DNA of 64,000 nt from Arion vulgaris (taxonomy: Eukaryota; Mollusca; Gastropoda; Stylommatophora; Arionidae), in assembly GCA_020796225.1 (NCBI GenBank), contig CM036753.1:4021001-4085000 (forward strand), given 5' to 3'. Under the pieces are notes generated by a model, which was not told where the DNA came from, made no database searches, and saw only the letters and a list, made by a program, of their open reading frames with translations. This document shows, one piece after another, positions 36,126 through 47,855 of the stretch. The translations under genes and the position numbers were made by a program. Within the stretch, counting starts at the first letter, position 1; each line of letters begins with the position of its first letter.

Positions 36126-37606
36126 GCCATTATTTACTAACGTCTTTATCATGTTCATTATGTTCTTATATCTCTAAAGTCTGGACATTAGTTTCTCTGC
36201 TTTTCCACTCTTTACTTTTTTTTTTTTAGTTTCTGTTTTCCATTAGATTTAGTTGTTTTCTGAAGTCGTCTACTATTCATCAACATTCATGTTCGCATTT
36301 ATGACTATTTCTCTGACAAATCAATTGAACATGATACTATTCTGTAACTGAATTGTATCATTCTTATCTAGTTAGATTATTTCTGATATTTTATTGCAAC
36401 CACTTGTAGAAGTTCATGACTGCATTATCACCGACAGCAATTCATTTGTATTACTACCACATTACTCTACTGCTATTTTAGGACATTTCTCTTCTTCCGG
36501 CATAGTCTTAGTTTAATTAAATTCGTATTTGTAGCAATTATTTGTCAGTAAATGTTGTCCAGACTGATTAACTATTATAATACAAAACGTTACACGACAA
36601 AACAGCCTAAGAATAGACAGCAATTTGTGAAGTTACTTTTATACCACGATCTGACCATCAGACATTCTTCAATAAGAAATAACATCATAAAGTTTTCAGA
36701 AAACACTGTTTGAAATTATTGATAGACGCTGTATTGTATTATCATTAGTTCGTTTGATTAAAATTTGTTACAAAACTGTGGTCAACTATTAAATACAAAT
36801 AATGAGCTTCAAATTAATATAAAACAAATCACAAATCATTCATTACATGTCAATTGCTCCCTGATGAGTAAAGTACCGTTCTTTGTTAGACATTGGCGTC
36901 AGATAACATAAGCCATTTTAGTTCTGTCCGTTCTTTGTTAGACATTGGCGTCAGATAACATAAGCCATTTTAGTTCTGTCGGAAATCATAAATTTCTGTT
37001 CATATGGGCTGACTTTGATAAATGATTGATAGACAAACTACAATCGTTGCTGCAGTTTTACACAATTCTATTTGGTTATTTATTAATGAAATATGTTCAT
37101 GTTACTGTTATTTATTAGCGTTAAATTAAAGTTGTGACATACTATAACATTGTTGTTGCACGTTGTGTTGTATTTAAACTGAATTAGTCTTTATCTAACA
37201 ATATTGTAAAATAAAATGCCATGTGTCATGACTGGTTTGATTTCCAGAAATTTTCTCTCGCTGAATGGTCTTATAACTAAAGGACCCTGCTGTTAAGAAA
37301 TGCACCAATAGTTACTAGTTTGAACTATGACAGAGCTATTTGGTAGTACATATTTTAATAATTATTGTTTTACTGACTATAATGGTGCTGATGATAGTTG
37401 TAGTACCGATGATGTTCATGACAGGAATTTGGTTATTGCTTTGATGGTTGAAACAACTCAGAGAGCTAGTTAACAGAAATGTTGATAATGATGCTTATCG
37501 TAGCAGTAATGTATATTTAATCAACAACTATTTCTGAGATTACCGTATGTTAAACATAACTGAGTGTAAAGGACTAATAATGTATTTAGTACGTGTATAT
37601 TTTCAG
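36126..37606. other. End of intron 1; 52-bp duplication at 36876-36979
   Basis: The phrase CCGTTCTTTGTTAGACATTG (52 bases to GTTCTGT) occurs twice in tandem. Otherwise no feature before the TM1 exon. Confidence 0.7.
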
Positions 37607-37698
37607 AGCCTGCTTGTCTCCATCTACCTGGGTCTGGCTTTCAATATAGCAAGTGTAGCCCTGCTTATTCCAGCAATCGCCATATTTGTCTTATACAG
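37607..37698 (+). CDS. Class B1 GPCR exon: TM1
   Basis: First transmembrane helix of the receptor. The acceptor is a pyrimidine-rich tract ending ttttcag at 37606 and the donor is gtaggt at 37699. It enters at phase 0, matching the exit of the ectodomain exon, and leaves two bases into a codon (AG, completed as Arg by the next exon). The core SIYLGLAFNIASVALL and following IAIFVLY form a helix of about 25 hydrophobic residues ending in an aromatic-Arg pair, as in TM1 of secretin-family receptors. Class B1 members carry a Ser/Gly-rich face at this place, seen here as N-I-A-S-V-A. The gap to the previous exon is about 29.5 kb, by far the longest intron in the window. Confidence 0.9.
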
Positions 37699-38620
37699 GT
37701 AGGTCATTTGTCCCATGTATCTGTCTCGTATATATGTATTATGTTTCAGTTTCAGTTTGGATTATCTTCATTGCTCTCCGGACATACCAATGTGGGTGCT
37801 TCGATCTTCTTCGCAATATCTCCAACAGGGTCCAGCTACTGACCGTACCAGTTCCATGTTGATTGATGAGCCTACTCATATATCTGTTGTGCTGTTCTTT
37901 TCTGGCCACTTCAATGTTATGTTTATGCATGTCACGACATATAGTTGTACAAAAAATGATATAATATTTGTAATTTCGATTATGACAAGTCTTATGTCAG
38001 GCAAAATTTATGGTAAATGGGACATTGTTTTACAGAGAAATATTTAGAATCCAATGGATGCTAACAGAGTAATTATGTTGATGATCTGAAAGATGTACAC
38101 TCACTCAAGAAGCTCATTAACATTCAAATGAGATTATGATCATTTATGTTTTGGTCATGTTTGATGGAAGTAGTTTCAAAACACATTGAAACAACTGACA
38201 AAATCAAGAAAATGCGAGACAGAGAATTGCAAAGTGTTCTGACACGTCTGAACATGAAATTTCGTGAGACAGAACAATTTCAAATTCAGAAACTTAGGAG
38301 AAAGGTTTATAGTGATTCATCTACGCCTATGTCAACATATAGTAATACTACTTACTGCTGGTTCAAATGTATTATGAAATATATACTTATAGATTGTGGT
38401 ATATCAACTTATTTAGTTTTCTTGTGGTATACATTTAGGTTCTTATAGATTGTGGTATATCAACTTATTTAGTGTGGTATATTTACTGATATATTGTGGT
38501 ATATCAACTTATGTTATTTTGTGGTATACATTTACTGATGGATTTTGGTATATCCCTTCTATAATGATCTTTTCTAACCCTGTTTTATATGTCCAAAATA
38601 TCCCAATTTTACCGTTATGT
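37699..38620. other. Intron 2; degenerate repeats at 38385-38560
   Basis: A TTATAGATTGTGGTATATCA-type phrase recurs about four times at irregular spacing. No gene recognised. Confidence 0.55.
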
Positions 38621-39080
38621 TTTCTAGCATCAGCCAGTTTTCTTTGATTTTGATTTCTTTCTGGATATATCTATTTGTTCTCTTCTCTGTCAATGATATT
38701 ATCGATATAAGAGAAGACTGCAGTAAACTATGTAGTATGGCGAAACACGAAAAAATAAAGCACTGTATTTTACAAAATACAAAAACAATTACAATACACA
38801 TCAACGTTTTGACCAAAAGGCCTTTATCAAGCACAGGATAAAAGAGAAGTGAAGAGTTTTACTTCTCACACAGCACACAACATGTAGAATCAAACATTAA
38901 GTTCCATGATAGACGGATGGATTTTCTGTAACATTTATATTTAAACCGCATAATGATTTTGCCACTGCCATGTTTCACATCCATACGTTGCTACTGGAAT
39001 GTTCATGTTTCACAACCATACGTTGCTATTGATAATATGCTTATACAGCATCTACATTTTGCTATAGGATATATTCTGTT
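38620..39080 (-). pseudogene. nLTR-E C-terminal remnant, minus strand
   Basis: Minus strand gives SILSIATYGCET, then further down LTEKRTNRYIQKEIKIKEN. A homologous minus-strand fragment lies at 46730-47090. The catacgttgctatt phrase is duplicated (38981, 39020). The order fits the C-terminal region of a non-LTR ORF; clade undetermined. Confidence 0.65.
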
Positions 39081-39222
39081 TATATATATATATATACTAT
39101 TATGCATTACATTTTTAATATAGCCACTAGATTTGGTTATTTTATCAAATGTTTTAAGAAACTCAATAAACGAGTTGATGATAATATCACAATTTACTTC
39201 CCATGCTCTTTCTTCTGTACAG

Positions 39223-39376
39223 ACCACTACGCAAGCAGCATCGTATTCGCTTGCACATCAATTTCTTCTTAGCTCTTGTCTTCTCGAACATTCTTGCCAT
39301 CATGTGGGATGTGCTTGTGGCACACAATAGACTAATGACTACAGGATCAGGAGCTCCACTGATTTTTCAAAACGGG
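39223..39376 (+). CDS. Class B1 GPCR exon: ICL1, TM2 and ECL1
   Basis: Acceptor ctttcttctgtacag ends at 39222 and donor gttagt starts at 39377. One base completes the Arg codon, then PLRKQHRI forms a basic first intracellular loop. TM2 is RLHINFFLALVFSNIL, carrying the conserved class B1 histidine (His2.50) of the intracellular polar network. The exon ends in an ECL1 of about 20 residues (AHNRLMTTGSGAPLIFQNG) at phase 0. The donor is the less common GTTAGT, still a valid GT site. A repeat fragment ends about 140 bases upstream of the exon. Confidence 0.92.
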
Positions 39377-39539
39377 GTTAGTAAATAAACTTGTTCATGT
39401 TAATAAGTGTTTTTACATTTGATTATCTCCTCATGAATATGAATTATCGTTCGTGTTTCTATAAATAGTTCAATGAACATCTAAGACAAAAGAAGTAGCT
39501 ATGAAGTAAATAAATATGGATTTGTATTAATGTGAAGTT
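39377..39539. other. Start of intron 3, no feature
   Basis: Short unique stretch after the TM2 exon. Confidence 0.5.
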
Positions 39540-39960
39540 GATGATAATTTACAGAAAAATTCTTAGAACATCCTGGACAGAGTAGGGGGGAAAAAACAAC
39601 ACATCCTTGCAAGACCTGCATATCAAAGACCATTGGTTCATAAATAGCATCATGTCCAGGAAGATGAAATATTTTGGTCACGTTAAACGTCACAGTGGTT
39701 TGTGAACGGTAGTGGAAGACATGATTCCTGGATTATGAAACAGGGGACGACCAAGACAGAAGGTGGCAGCAGTACATACAGAAAGATTGAATGTGACACT
39801 GGAGGCTGGATTATGAAACAGGGGCCGACCAAGACAGAAGATGGCAGCAGTACATACAGAAATATTGAATGTGACACTGGAGGAGGCGGGAGAACTTGCT
39901 AGACACATAGAGTTTTTCAGGCGGGTTTTAATAGAAGTGACGTAACCGCTAGTGACATGC
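39540..39960 (+). pseudogene. nLTR-D C-terminal remnant with 78-bp internal duplication
   Basis: Reads, with frame breaks, KILRTSWTE, MKYFGHVKRHSG, RGRPRQK and IECDTGG followed by a terminal segment with ELARH. The 78-base piece gattatgaaacagggg to gacactggaggctg is repeated twice in tandem (39733 and 39811). These are the conserved C-terminal motifs of non-LTR ORFs; family distinct from A, B and C. Confidence 0.7.
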
Positions 39961-40483
39961 TACTACTTGAAGTGATAGTAATTAAATCAAACTGTATCAT
40001 AGTCATTATGTGTGCGGCGGAGACAAGTAACATACAAATAAAATGCACGTCAATACATTCGTATGTCTAAATCGGTTAGATAAAGTTACTAGCGGCTGCG
40101 TATAAGAGAATACATAACATAATCAGAACAGGGCATCAATAGAAGTGAATGACGAGTGCAGCAAACGCATTACAAACTCACTAATCAATATTATTAGATG
40201 ATCGATGGCATGAAGCTGTCAATTAGTTTAGTTTAGTCGACAGATTACAATCACTGCACTTCGAACCAATTAGTCTATAAGTGTTCTAATTTCCTCCATA
40301 GTATATCTCGCACCGTCTGTCAACTAACAACACCAGTTCTTTGTTTGTTTACTATTCTTCTCTGGCTATCATGAAGCTGTCAATGCACATGAAGGAGTGG
40401 GTGTGCTAAAGTAAAAATAGTGAAGATATATATATATATTAACATTGATAGAACAAGGAAATAGAAGTTAATAACAGGAAATA
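39961..40483. other. No gene recognised
   Basis: Unique intron sequence with a short (TA)n at 40425-40440. Confidence 0.5.
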
Positions 40484-40498
40484 ATTGCACATTATATG

Positions 40499-42035
40499 TT
40501 CTCTTCTTGCGTTCGTTCTTGGCCACCAATTTTATCATTCTGATTGTGATATAAAATTGATCTTTGATAAAACTGTTTGTTTACGTTGTGCAATTATGCG
40601 ACCATGGTGACTAGACCCGCCCACATGATTGTTGCCAGTTATTTATTTACTAGGGTAAGTTGCCCTAGAACGATCCAAGCTTGGATCTACGCCTTTGCGA
40701 TCATCTTTTTCCGTATATTTGGGCTTTGTGATCTACGCCAAACAGTGAGTCTACACTAAACGCTCTTTCTGACAGTGAAGTCGTTCTCGATTAGAAACAT
40801 TTCTCGGTCTTTCGGGGCACATAAGATGTCATGGGACGGCGTCTTACCCGTATAACACACTGTGTAAAGTGTCGGCCTTCGCCAATGTTAAGATTCGTCA
40901 TATCTTTACATTTTCGGTCTTACTTTTCTGACCACTTAGAGTTTATTCCGGAGTAGAAACATTCTCAGCTTTTTCGAGGCGAGTGTCGACACTTGGCAAT
41001 TTGCAGTTACTACTCTGCATTTCCCTGGCCCAGGGAAACACTGGACTGGGGCTACGCACAAATAATGTTAGAGGGTCGTTTTATTAGGCGCTAGCAACGC
41101 AACTGCAATTTTGTGATCACCAACATCACCCACCTCAGTTCTTCCGGGGATGTTAGTTGTAATTACAACAGTACCTTGCCCAGTTGTCCTAGGGATGACA
41201 GTCTCGTTATGCATCACCCACCCCAGTTCTTCCGGGGATGTTAGTCGTTTATGTAACCTTGCCCTGTTGTCCCAGGGAGGGCAGTTTCGTAAGGCACTAA
41301 ATCGCAACTTTAGAATTTGCGCTTGACCAGCCTTTTCCAGTAAATGTATCTGCGCTAAGCCTTTGATACGGAGTTTACCGCAATCTTCCCTTGTGTCGAC
41401 ACGATACGTTACGGCGTTTTAAGAGACACTTGCCGAGACTTTTGATTCGTTACGGATCGCTCTTATTGATTTTTGCCCCACAGCTGAAAATTTGCTTGCG
41501 GCCCTTTACTCCGGGGGAGTTGGGATTCGTTAGCAGACGACTCGTATACTACGATTTCTTGTGTTTCTATTGGTTCTCACCGTACACACATTCAAAATAC
41601 CTCTAGCTTTTCCGGAAACCTAGCTTACCTCGGGCCCCCACCTCATAGCTTCGAGTTTCGCCTCATGTGAGCCCACGTGCGACTCATGTCGGGCCCAAGT
41701 TTTGCTCTACGCGGGCCCACTTCTCTTCTATAGATGTTTATTCATCCTCATCTATTCATGTTTATCTGTTCAGCTTTTCCCTGTGGCCGGGAGATACGTG
41801 CATTAATGGTCACTCTGGGATTCCGCTCGTCTGTGTTGCGAGCAGACCTCATCCAACATGTCTAAGTCCGCAACACTACTTATACTAAAGTAGCCCTCCC
41901 TCGATCCCTACCTGCTTAACCAGACAATATCGGTTGTCTGATACCAGGGTCACCACGTGAAGGTGGGGTAGGATCTTAATTAGTGCCTGCTCACTAATCC
42001 TGTCGCTGCGTTGTCCATATGCGCAATTTGACCTC
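40499..42035 (-). mobile_element. 1.54-kb composite retroposon with SINE-1 3' end and exact 15-bp TSD
   Basis: The TSD ATTGCACATTATATG is exact at 40484-40498 and 42036-42050. The left end (ttctcttcttgcgttcgttc and the next 80 bases) is the SINE-1 3' region in minus orientation. The other 1.4 kb is GC-richer than its surroundings and unlike SINE-1. It has internal near-repeats (acccacctcagttcttccgg at about 41128, similar at 41220; a fragment pair at 40770 and 40930) and ends near 41900-42000 in inverted repeats (CAGACAA/TTGTCTG, ATTAGTG/CACTAAT). No long reading frame. TSD and tail imply mobilisation by a LINE machinery; what the internal part is, I do not know. Confidence 0.8.
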
Positions 42036-42050
42036 ATTGCACATTATATG

Positions 42051-43013
42051 ATTGCTTAGATATGTTTGATTTGATGAATCGTCTATGTGGTAATACAAGA
42101 CAAAGAAGAATGTAATGTATTGATTATTGGTTAGAGAGGATCATCATTAATGTACTCTGACCAGGTTTACAGGTTCTGATCTCATACTTAATATCTCGAC
42201 CAGTGTAAAACAACTAATCATACACGTTCTGTGTTGATTAATTGAATGTTTCATGACTCTAATACACTGTTCGTGCCTGGTAATTTTCATTCTTGCTTCC
42301 CTCTACTTCAATCTGGAAAGAAATGCAGCAGGTTTATAAATATTTTCAAACTTATCTATACGACTTGCTTTTCTTATTGTATCCATGATATATGCAGTAC
42401 CTATTAACTGTCTTTCATCGACCACCGCTGTGTCTGTCAGGTGATCTGTACGCGCAATGTCTTCCACTCATTAACTAAAGGTCAAATGCCTTGCTCAATG
42501 GATGAGCTTAACGTGACTAACAATCAAAATCACATCAAGTCCCAACCAGGAATAAGAAACGATCAAGCAGTGGTTATGATCCGCTGTGTTGCTGGACGTC
42601 TTGTGCCGTTGATAAATGGAAAATAATAGCCTAATATCTACAACACCTACTCCAGAATAAACCTCATGGCATGAAAATATGTACATCACTATAAATTAAT
42701 TATCCTTCATAACGTGTACATGAAAGTATATCTCATGTTGTTGTTTGTACATAATGATATACATGTCAAACTTGGTTGTATTGTTGTGGGATCAATGTGA
42801 TTTCCTGTCATTGAAAATAAATGTCTCAACTTTTTATGTGCATGAAAAACAATATTTATGATGAGCACATAAAAACCCGTTCTAGAAGTATCTTATTATC
42901 ATGACGATGTGAAACAAAGCGGAGTTAGAGAGAACAACAAAAGAAGACAGTTGTTTTATTATTTTAATAACTAAATTCTGGACGATCTAAAGAATTGTTA
43001 TTGTTGATTTCAG
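42051..43013. other. Rest of intron 3, no gene recognised
   Basis: AT-rich unique sequence up to the TM3 exon. Confidence 0.5.
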
Positions 43014-43164
43014 AATGGATGCAAAGTGTTAGCCTTCTTACGTTTGTATTCCCGAAGTACTACATACGTGTGGATGTTCTGTGAAGGTTTTTATCTTCAT
43101 CGTCTGATTAGCAACGCTTTCAGGCCACCAAAGTCACTGATGTTCCTTTATTTTATTGGATGGG
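43014..43164 (+). CDS. Class B1 GPCR exon: TM3 and start of TM4
   Basis: Acceptor ttgttgatttcag ends at 43013; donor gtaagt begins at 43165. It begins NGCKVLAFLRLY, placing the conserved TM3 cysteine (Cys3.29), which in the family pairs with the ECL2 cysteine encoded two exons later. VWMFCEGFYLHRLI is the strongest class B1 signature in the window and contains the Glu of the family's HETX network. ICL2 (NAFRPPKSL) leads into TM4, MFLYFIGWG, split one base into the last Gly codon. The following intron opens with a 74-bp tandem array. Confidence 0.95.
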
Positions 43165-43249
43165 GTAAGTATCAAGATATACAATACTATATCCTCATTT
43201 GACGGTCCTTTTTTTTGTTCAGTTCATGTCACACACAATTCTATTGAAA

Positions 43250-43745
43250 TGCAATGTTTATGTTTGTCTTTCTCTGAATGCAGCTCGTCAGATGTGTGAC
43301 GTTTAACGTTACATTTCTCTATATAAATCAGTTGTGTGTGTCTTTCTCTGAATGCAAGACGTCAGATGTGTGATGTTTAAAGATACATTTCTCTATACAA
43401 ATCAGTTGTACGTGTCTTTCTCTGAATGTAGCTCGTCAGATGTGTGACGTTTAACTTTACATGTCTCTATATAAATCAGTTGTGTGTGTCTTTCTCTGAA
43501 TGCAAGACGTCAGATGTGTGACGTTTAACGTTACATTTCTCTATATAAATCAGTTGTGTGTGTCTTTCTCTGAATGCAGCTCGTCAGATGTGTGACGTTT
43601 AACTTTACATTTCTCTATACAAATCAGTTGTGTGTGTCTTTCTCTGAATGCAGCTCGTCAGATGTGTGACGTTTAAAGATACATTTCTCTATACAAATCA
43701 GTTGTAGTGTCTTTCTCTGAATGCAGTTTGTCAGATGTGTGACTT
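43250..43745 (+). repeat. 74-bp minisatellite, about 7 copies
   Basis: Unit GTGTGTCTTTCTCTGAATGC plus AGCTCGTCAGATGTGTGACG and TTTAACGTTACATTTCTCTA. Each unit contains a pyrimidine-rich run followed by GCAG or GCAAG, similar to a splice acceptor. Located about 90 bases after the TM3 exon. Confidence 0.95.
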
Positions 43746-43749
43746 TTTA

Positions 43750-44328
43750 CGTTGAATTCCTATTTATTTTTTTTTAATTACGTATTCCAGATTTACTTCT
43801 CGTCTGACAGAATATTGAGTGACATCTACACAAATCAATATAGTATTTATAACAACTTTTTATCATGTTCAAGTCTTATATAATGTATATGTAGTTTGCT
43901 GTCTTTCTCTTGTCCAGGACTTTCTAAGATTAGTTCAGTAACACCTTGTTTTAAAAGATTCGAGCTCGTCGTTTAATATGGGTATTATGGTCTATGTTTC
44001 ACATCCATAGTTTGCCAAATGAAAAAAGTATGTGCTCAGAAGTTTTGTTTCTTTGCTTGTGTTATGTCATACTGTGTTCGTACAAACCACCCTCTGAAAT
44101 GCCATGAGTAGTTTCCTTCCGATTTTTGTAGTACAATCGTTGGTGTTGTTTAAATACATAGATATTATATTCAAAATGTCTCATGTTTTTATTATTGATG
44201 TTAATTATACGTTGCCATTTTTCTTTGTCAGTGGACTAAATCTTATATTTTTAAATGATATTTTTTAAAACATGTTATTTTCTTTACTGTATTTCTTAAC
44301 AGACAGAATCAGTTGAACTAAATCAATG
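43750..44328. other. No gene recognised
   Basis: Intron 4 sequence; ggtctatgtttcacatccat at 43990 resembles the nLTR-E fragment at 38970, too short to call. Confidence 0.5.
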
Positions 44329-45750
44329 TAAAGTAATATAAAAGTGAGGAAACACTGTTTCATACGTCGAGGTATATTAGGTAACACGGTGTTAATCACA
44401 TATTTTTCAATGACTGTCGGAACACGATGGGTGATGTAGTCAGCATCACGCCGGCCGTTTTTATTTTCCATGTCTTTTCCTGTTACTCAATTGAGGCCGG
44501 TTCAACAACCACTCATACTAAATTTCATCGATTTTAAAAAATGCTTTGATAGTCTACACAGAATCTCTCTGTGGAATATTCTGAGATGCTATGGAATACC
44601 AGACACAATAATAAACATTATAAAGAGCCTCTATGATGGTTCACAGTGTGCAGTTCGCTCTGATGGTGGACACAGCGACTGGTTTATGGTTGAAACCGGA
44701 GTAAAGCAAGGCTGTATTCTATCTCCGCTATTGTTTGGAGTGGCCATTGACTGGGTGATGCAAAAATGTTGCAGGGGCGAAACTGGCATCGATTGGGTAG
44801 AAAATAGTCAACTAGCAGATTTGGATTTTGCAGATGATATTGCCTTGTTAAGTAGAAACAACCAAGATATGCAAAGAAAAGCAGACAACTTGTCATCTAT
44901 AGCATCAAAAGTTGGACTGCAGATAAGCTATGAAAAAACAAATATAATGAAGACACCTATAGCAAGTAATGCAGATATCACACTGGAATATAAAATGATA
45001 AAAATAACAGAGCAGTTCACCTATTTGGGTAGCAATTTTGATTGCACAGGAAATGTTAAAAAGAAATTATGATACGAATTGGCAAAGCAACATCAGCTTT
45101 TAAAAGTCTAAATAAAATATGGAACTGCAAGTTATATAGTATTAAAACTAAATTACGAATTTTCAATTCAAATGTTGTATCAGTCCTAACATATGCCAGC
45201 GAGAGTTGGAAAATGACTAAAGATATAGAAAGCAAGTTGAATGCATTTGAAAATAGATGTCTGCGAAAAATAATGAATATAAAATGAAACGAATTCAGGA
45301 GAAGTGATGCAATCAGAGACATGCCTGGTCAACCACTAGTGACAACTGTTATAAGAAAGAGAAGATGGAGATATGTTGGGCACACCTTGAGGAGAAATGA
45401 TCAACGAATATCAAAGCAGGCATTGAAGTGGGATGCAAGGGTTCAAGAAAGAGAGGTCGACCTAAGGAGACCCTGAAGCGAACTTTGCTGAGAGAGGCAG
45501 GAAATATCGGTCTCAGTTCCATTGAGGAGATTGAGCGAGTTGCCCAGGATAGAGCGGTATGGAGAAATTACTTGCAGGCCCTATGTAACGTATAACGGTA
45601 CGAGAGGAATTATTATTATTATTAATTGAGGCTGGATCGACATGAGAACCGGTACGATTGGAAAACATTCACACCCACTGTGGAATTGAACCGGGACCAC
45701 GAGTCTAAGAAGTGAGTTCACTAACAACTACGCCACTGCGACTCTCTAAA
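44329..45750 (-). mobile_element. SINE-5 copy interrupted by nLTR-C
   Basis: Left part 44329-44506 and right part 45624-45750 together align with the uninterrupted copy at 53188-53460: tgactgtcggaacacgatgg, gtcagcatcacgccggccg, then aattgaggctggatcga and the tRNA-like head gtgagttcactaacaactac at the right. Confidence 0.88.
44507..45623 (+). pseudogene. nLTR-C reverse transcriptase, 5'-truncated, 18-bp TSD
   Basis: Reads from RT motif A NFIDFKKCFDSLHR (both Asp present) through GVKQGCILSPLLFGVAIDW, motif C LADLDFADDIALLSR (FADD intact) and FTYLGSNFDCTGN. A frame change near 45063 follows, then IRIGKATSAFKSLNKIWN, VLTYASESWKM and RCLRKIMNIK, a stop, then RKRRWRYVGHTLRRNDQR, ERGRPKETLKRTLLREAGN and RVAQDRAVWRNYLQALC with an ATT-repeat tail. 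The fingers part of RT and any endonuclease are missing. TSD AATTGAGGCCGGTTCAAC (44489-44506) against 45624-45641 with three changes. Inactive. Confidence 0.92.
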
Positions 45751-46108
45751 TGCCCTTATACTATTTGAAATAGTCACTGTGTCATCTGTACATATGATCT
45801 ATTTCATTTTATTTCTAGCAAGTCTGAACATACCACGATGTTTATAGTTGTGATCTAACCTAACATTTCTACTTATGTCTGGTGCATAGTTGTTGAAGAA
45901 ATATGTGTATGTATCATATGTATTATGATACAACATTCACAGTCAAACATGCTAAAATTATATGTTTGTAATAAATACAGAAATATAAGACATGCGTGTA
46001 TGTATGTATGTATGCATATATGTGTGCATGTATGTATGAATGCTTGTATGCATGTATGCAGTATGTATGTATGTATGTACGTAATACTCTTGTATTTCAT
46101 ACCACCAG
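45751..46108. repeat. End of intron 4 with degenerate (TATG)n at 45985-46080
   Basis: Simple repeat gtatgtatgtatgcat ending about 30 bases before the TM4 exon. Confidence 0.8.
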
Positions 46109-46169
46109 GCTTTCCCTTAGTTTACACATCAGTGTATGGTGTTCTGCGACTCATCTACGCCAATGAGAT
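46109..46169 (+). CDS. Class B1 GPCR exon: TM4 and ECL2 start
   Basis: Small 61-base exon. Acceptor tttcataccaccag ends at 46108, donor gtaagt starts at 46170. It completes the GWG motif split by the previous exon and continues FPLVYTSVYGVL, giving GWGFP, the TM4 signature of the family. It ends RLIYANE plus two bases of a Met codon. The acceptor lies about 25 bases after a degenerate TATG-type simple repeat (45985-46080). Confidence 0.9.
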
Positions 46170-46730
46170 GTAAGTACATCAACGCTATTTACACATCAGG
46201 ATATGTCTTTTATCATTTCATTTGTTAATTTCTGGATAATTTACCCTGAATCATTCGCAAGTAAATATCTTTGATATCTATTGCACACAAACAAACTTAC
46301 ACTTAATTGTATACATGCATGTGCGTACGTATACAACACATTCACAAACTAACAAATTAGCTGAATATATATATATATATATATATATATGCATACCAAA
46401 TACCCTGCTAACAACGGCTATATTCTTGCAATACCAACCAATCAAAGTGATTATCTAATATCATCAGAGCGTTTACAAACCAAATTTACTTTCTCATTGT
46501 AACAGAAAGTTGACGTTCTCATTGTAACAGAAAGTTGGTTAAAATCAATAATTTGGACAAGAGGGGGCATGTTTTTAGACCAGAAACCTACACATAATAA
46601 CGCAATACAAACATAGTTATGACTGAATAAATGAAATCAACGTCCGCTGCGTAAATGTAAACAGGGCAATGGGATAACTGAAACCACATTAAATATATAA
46701 GGGTAAACCATCATCAAATAACTTGTCACA
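46170..46730. other. Intron 5, (TA)n at 46362-46391
   Basis: A short (AT)n run; a 27-base phrase with cattgtaacagaaagttg is duplicated near 46494-46540. No gene recognised. Confidence 0.6.
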
Positions 46731-47090
46731 TTTACGGTCCTTCGGAATGTCTCTCTCATAGGCAAGAATTTCTGCCTCTGCAACTTTCATGCTCAAATCA
46801 TCAGTTAATACTGACTCCATATTCTACATGGTCTTCCTCTTCCCCTCTTTGCCAGGATGCTTTCTTCATAATTGTCTTCTCCAACTCTTCGTTTCTTTTA
46901 ATTATTCTTTTAGTATCAGTCAGTTTTTCTTTGATTCTGAGTTGTTTTCTAGGTAGATATGTTTGTTCTCTTCTCTGTCCATGCTATACGGAGAACTCTT
47001 CTGTAACACTTATATTCAAAAGCTGAAATACTGTTTTCCACTGCCTTACTAAATGTCCATGTTACACATCCATACGTTGCCACTAGGAAT
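46730..47090 (-). pseudogene. nLTR-E C-terminal remnant, minus strand
   Basis: Plus-strand phrases tcagtcagtttttctttgat, atatgtttgttctcttctct and catgttacacatccatacgt correspond to the 38620-39080 copy. On the minus strand broken pieces of a non-LTR C terminus can be read (AFEYKCYRR-like). Confidence 0.65.
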
Positions 47091-47094
47091 AGGT

Positions 47095-47570
47095 ATGCTC
47101 GTAAATGTTAATATTAAAGTAAATCTTAGAAGAACCATATGACATGGATAACGAATGAATTGGGAATACTCTTAAAGACCGATATTTGACTGCTTGAATT
47201 CAATCAAACATGTCGTCTTCAGCTTGTTGTTGATGTAGGAATGCCATGATTCCTCCATAAAAGAGATCTTAAAACTCATAGTGTTTAATCCACCGTGACA
47301 ATAACATAAACAGACTAGTGGGATTTCTCTAAGAAAACCATAGACACACCATCATCCATTAGAATGTGTGTAGACCGAGCCAAAAGTACAAACTTGGTTG
47401 ACTGACACATAGAACAGAAACTGTTTACAGACTCGCACGTTATTCGAATTTAAACAAGCAACTTTGACTTTACGGTAATATCTTTTCTGTCACTTTTTTC
47501 AACAGTCATATGTTAGAATATCTGAGAAGTTTAATGCTGGATTCTATAATACATGTTTACTATCTCATTT
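47095..47570. other. No gene recognised
   Basis: Unique intron sequence. Confidence 0.5.
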
Positions 47571-47574
47571 TTCT

Positions 47575-47855
47575 TTTTCTCTCGCTCTCTCTCTCCCTGG
47601 CTTTCTCCCTGTCTCTCTCTCGCTCTCTCTGTCTCTCTCTCGCTCTATCTCTCTCTCTGTCTCTATCTCTCTCTCGGTCTCTCTCTGTCTCTCTCTCGCT
47701 CTATCTCTGTCTCTCTCTCGTTTTCTCTCTGTCTCTCTGCCTCTCTATTTCTGTCTCTCTCTTGGTCTCTCTCGGCTCTCTCTCTTCTCTCTCTCTCTCT
47801 TGGTCTCTTTCCTGTCTCTCTCTCTCTCGGTCTCTCTCTCTCTCTCTCTTTATCG
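47575..47855 (+). repeat. (CT)n-rich simple repeat
   Basis: TCTCTCTCGCTCTATCTCTG-type pyrimidine tract, about 280 bases. Low-complexity frames here are not genes. Confidence 0.97.

Noticed and set aside
41880..41990. Resemblance to a U1 snRNA segment (GATACCA, TCAC, GAAGGTGG)
   Set aside because: The match is short, spacing differs and the 5' end recognition sequence and later stems are absent. Kept only as a note on the composite retroposon.
40499..42035. Solo LTR of an LTR retrotransposon
   Set aside because: No TG...CA termini, and the TSD is 15 bp rather than 4-6; the 3' end is a SINE tail.
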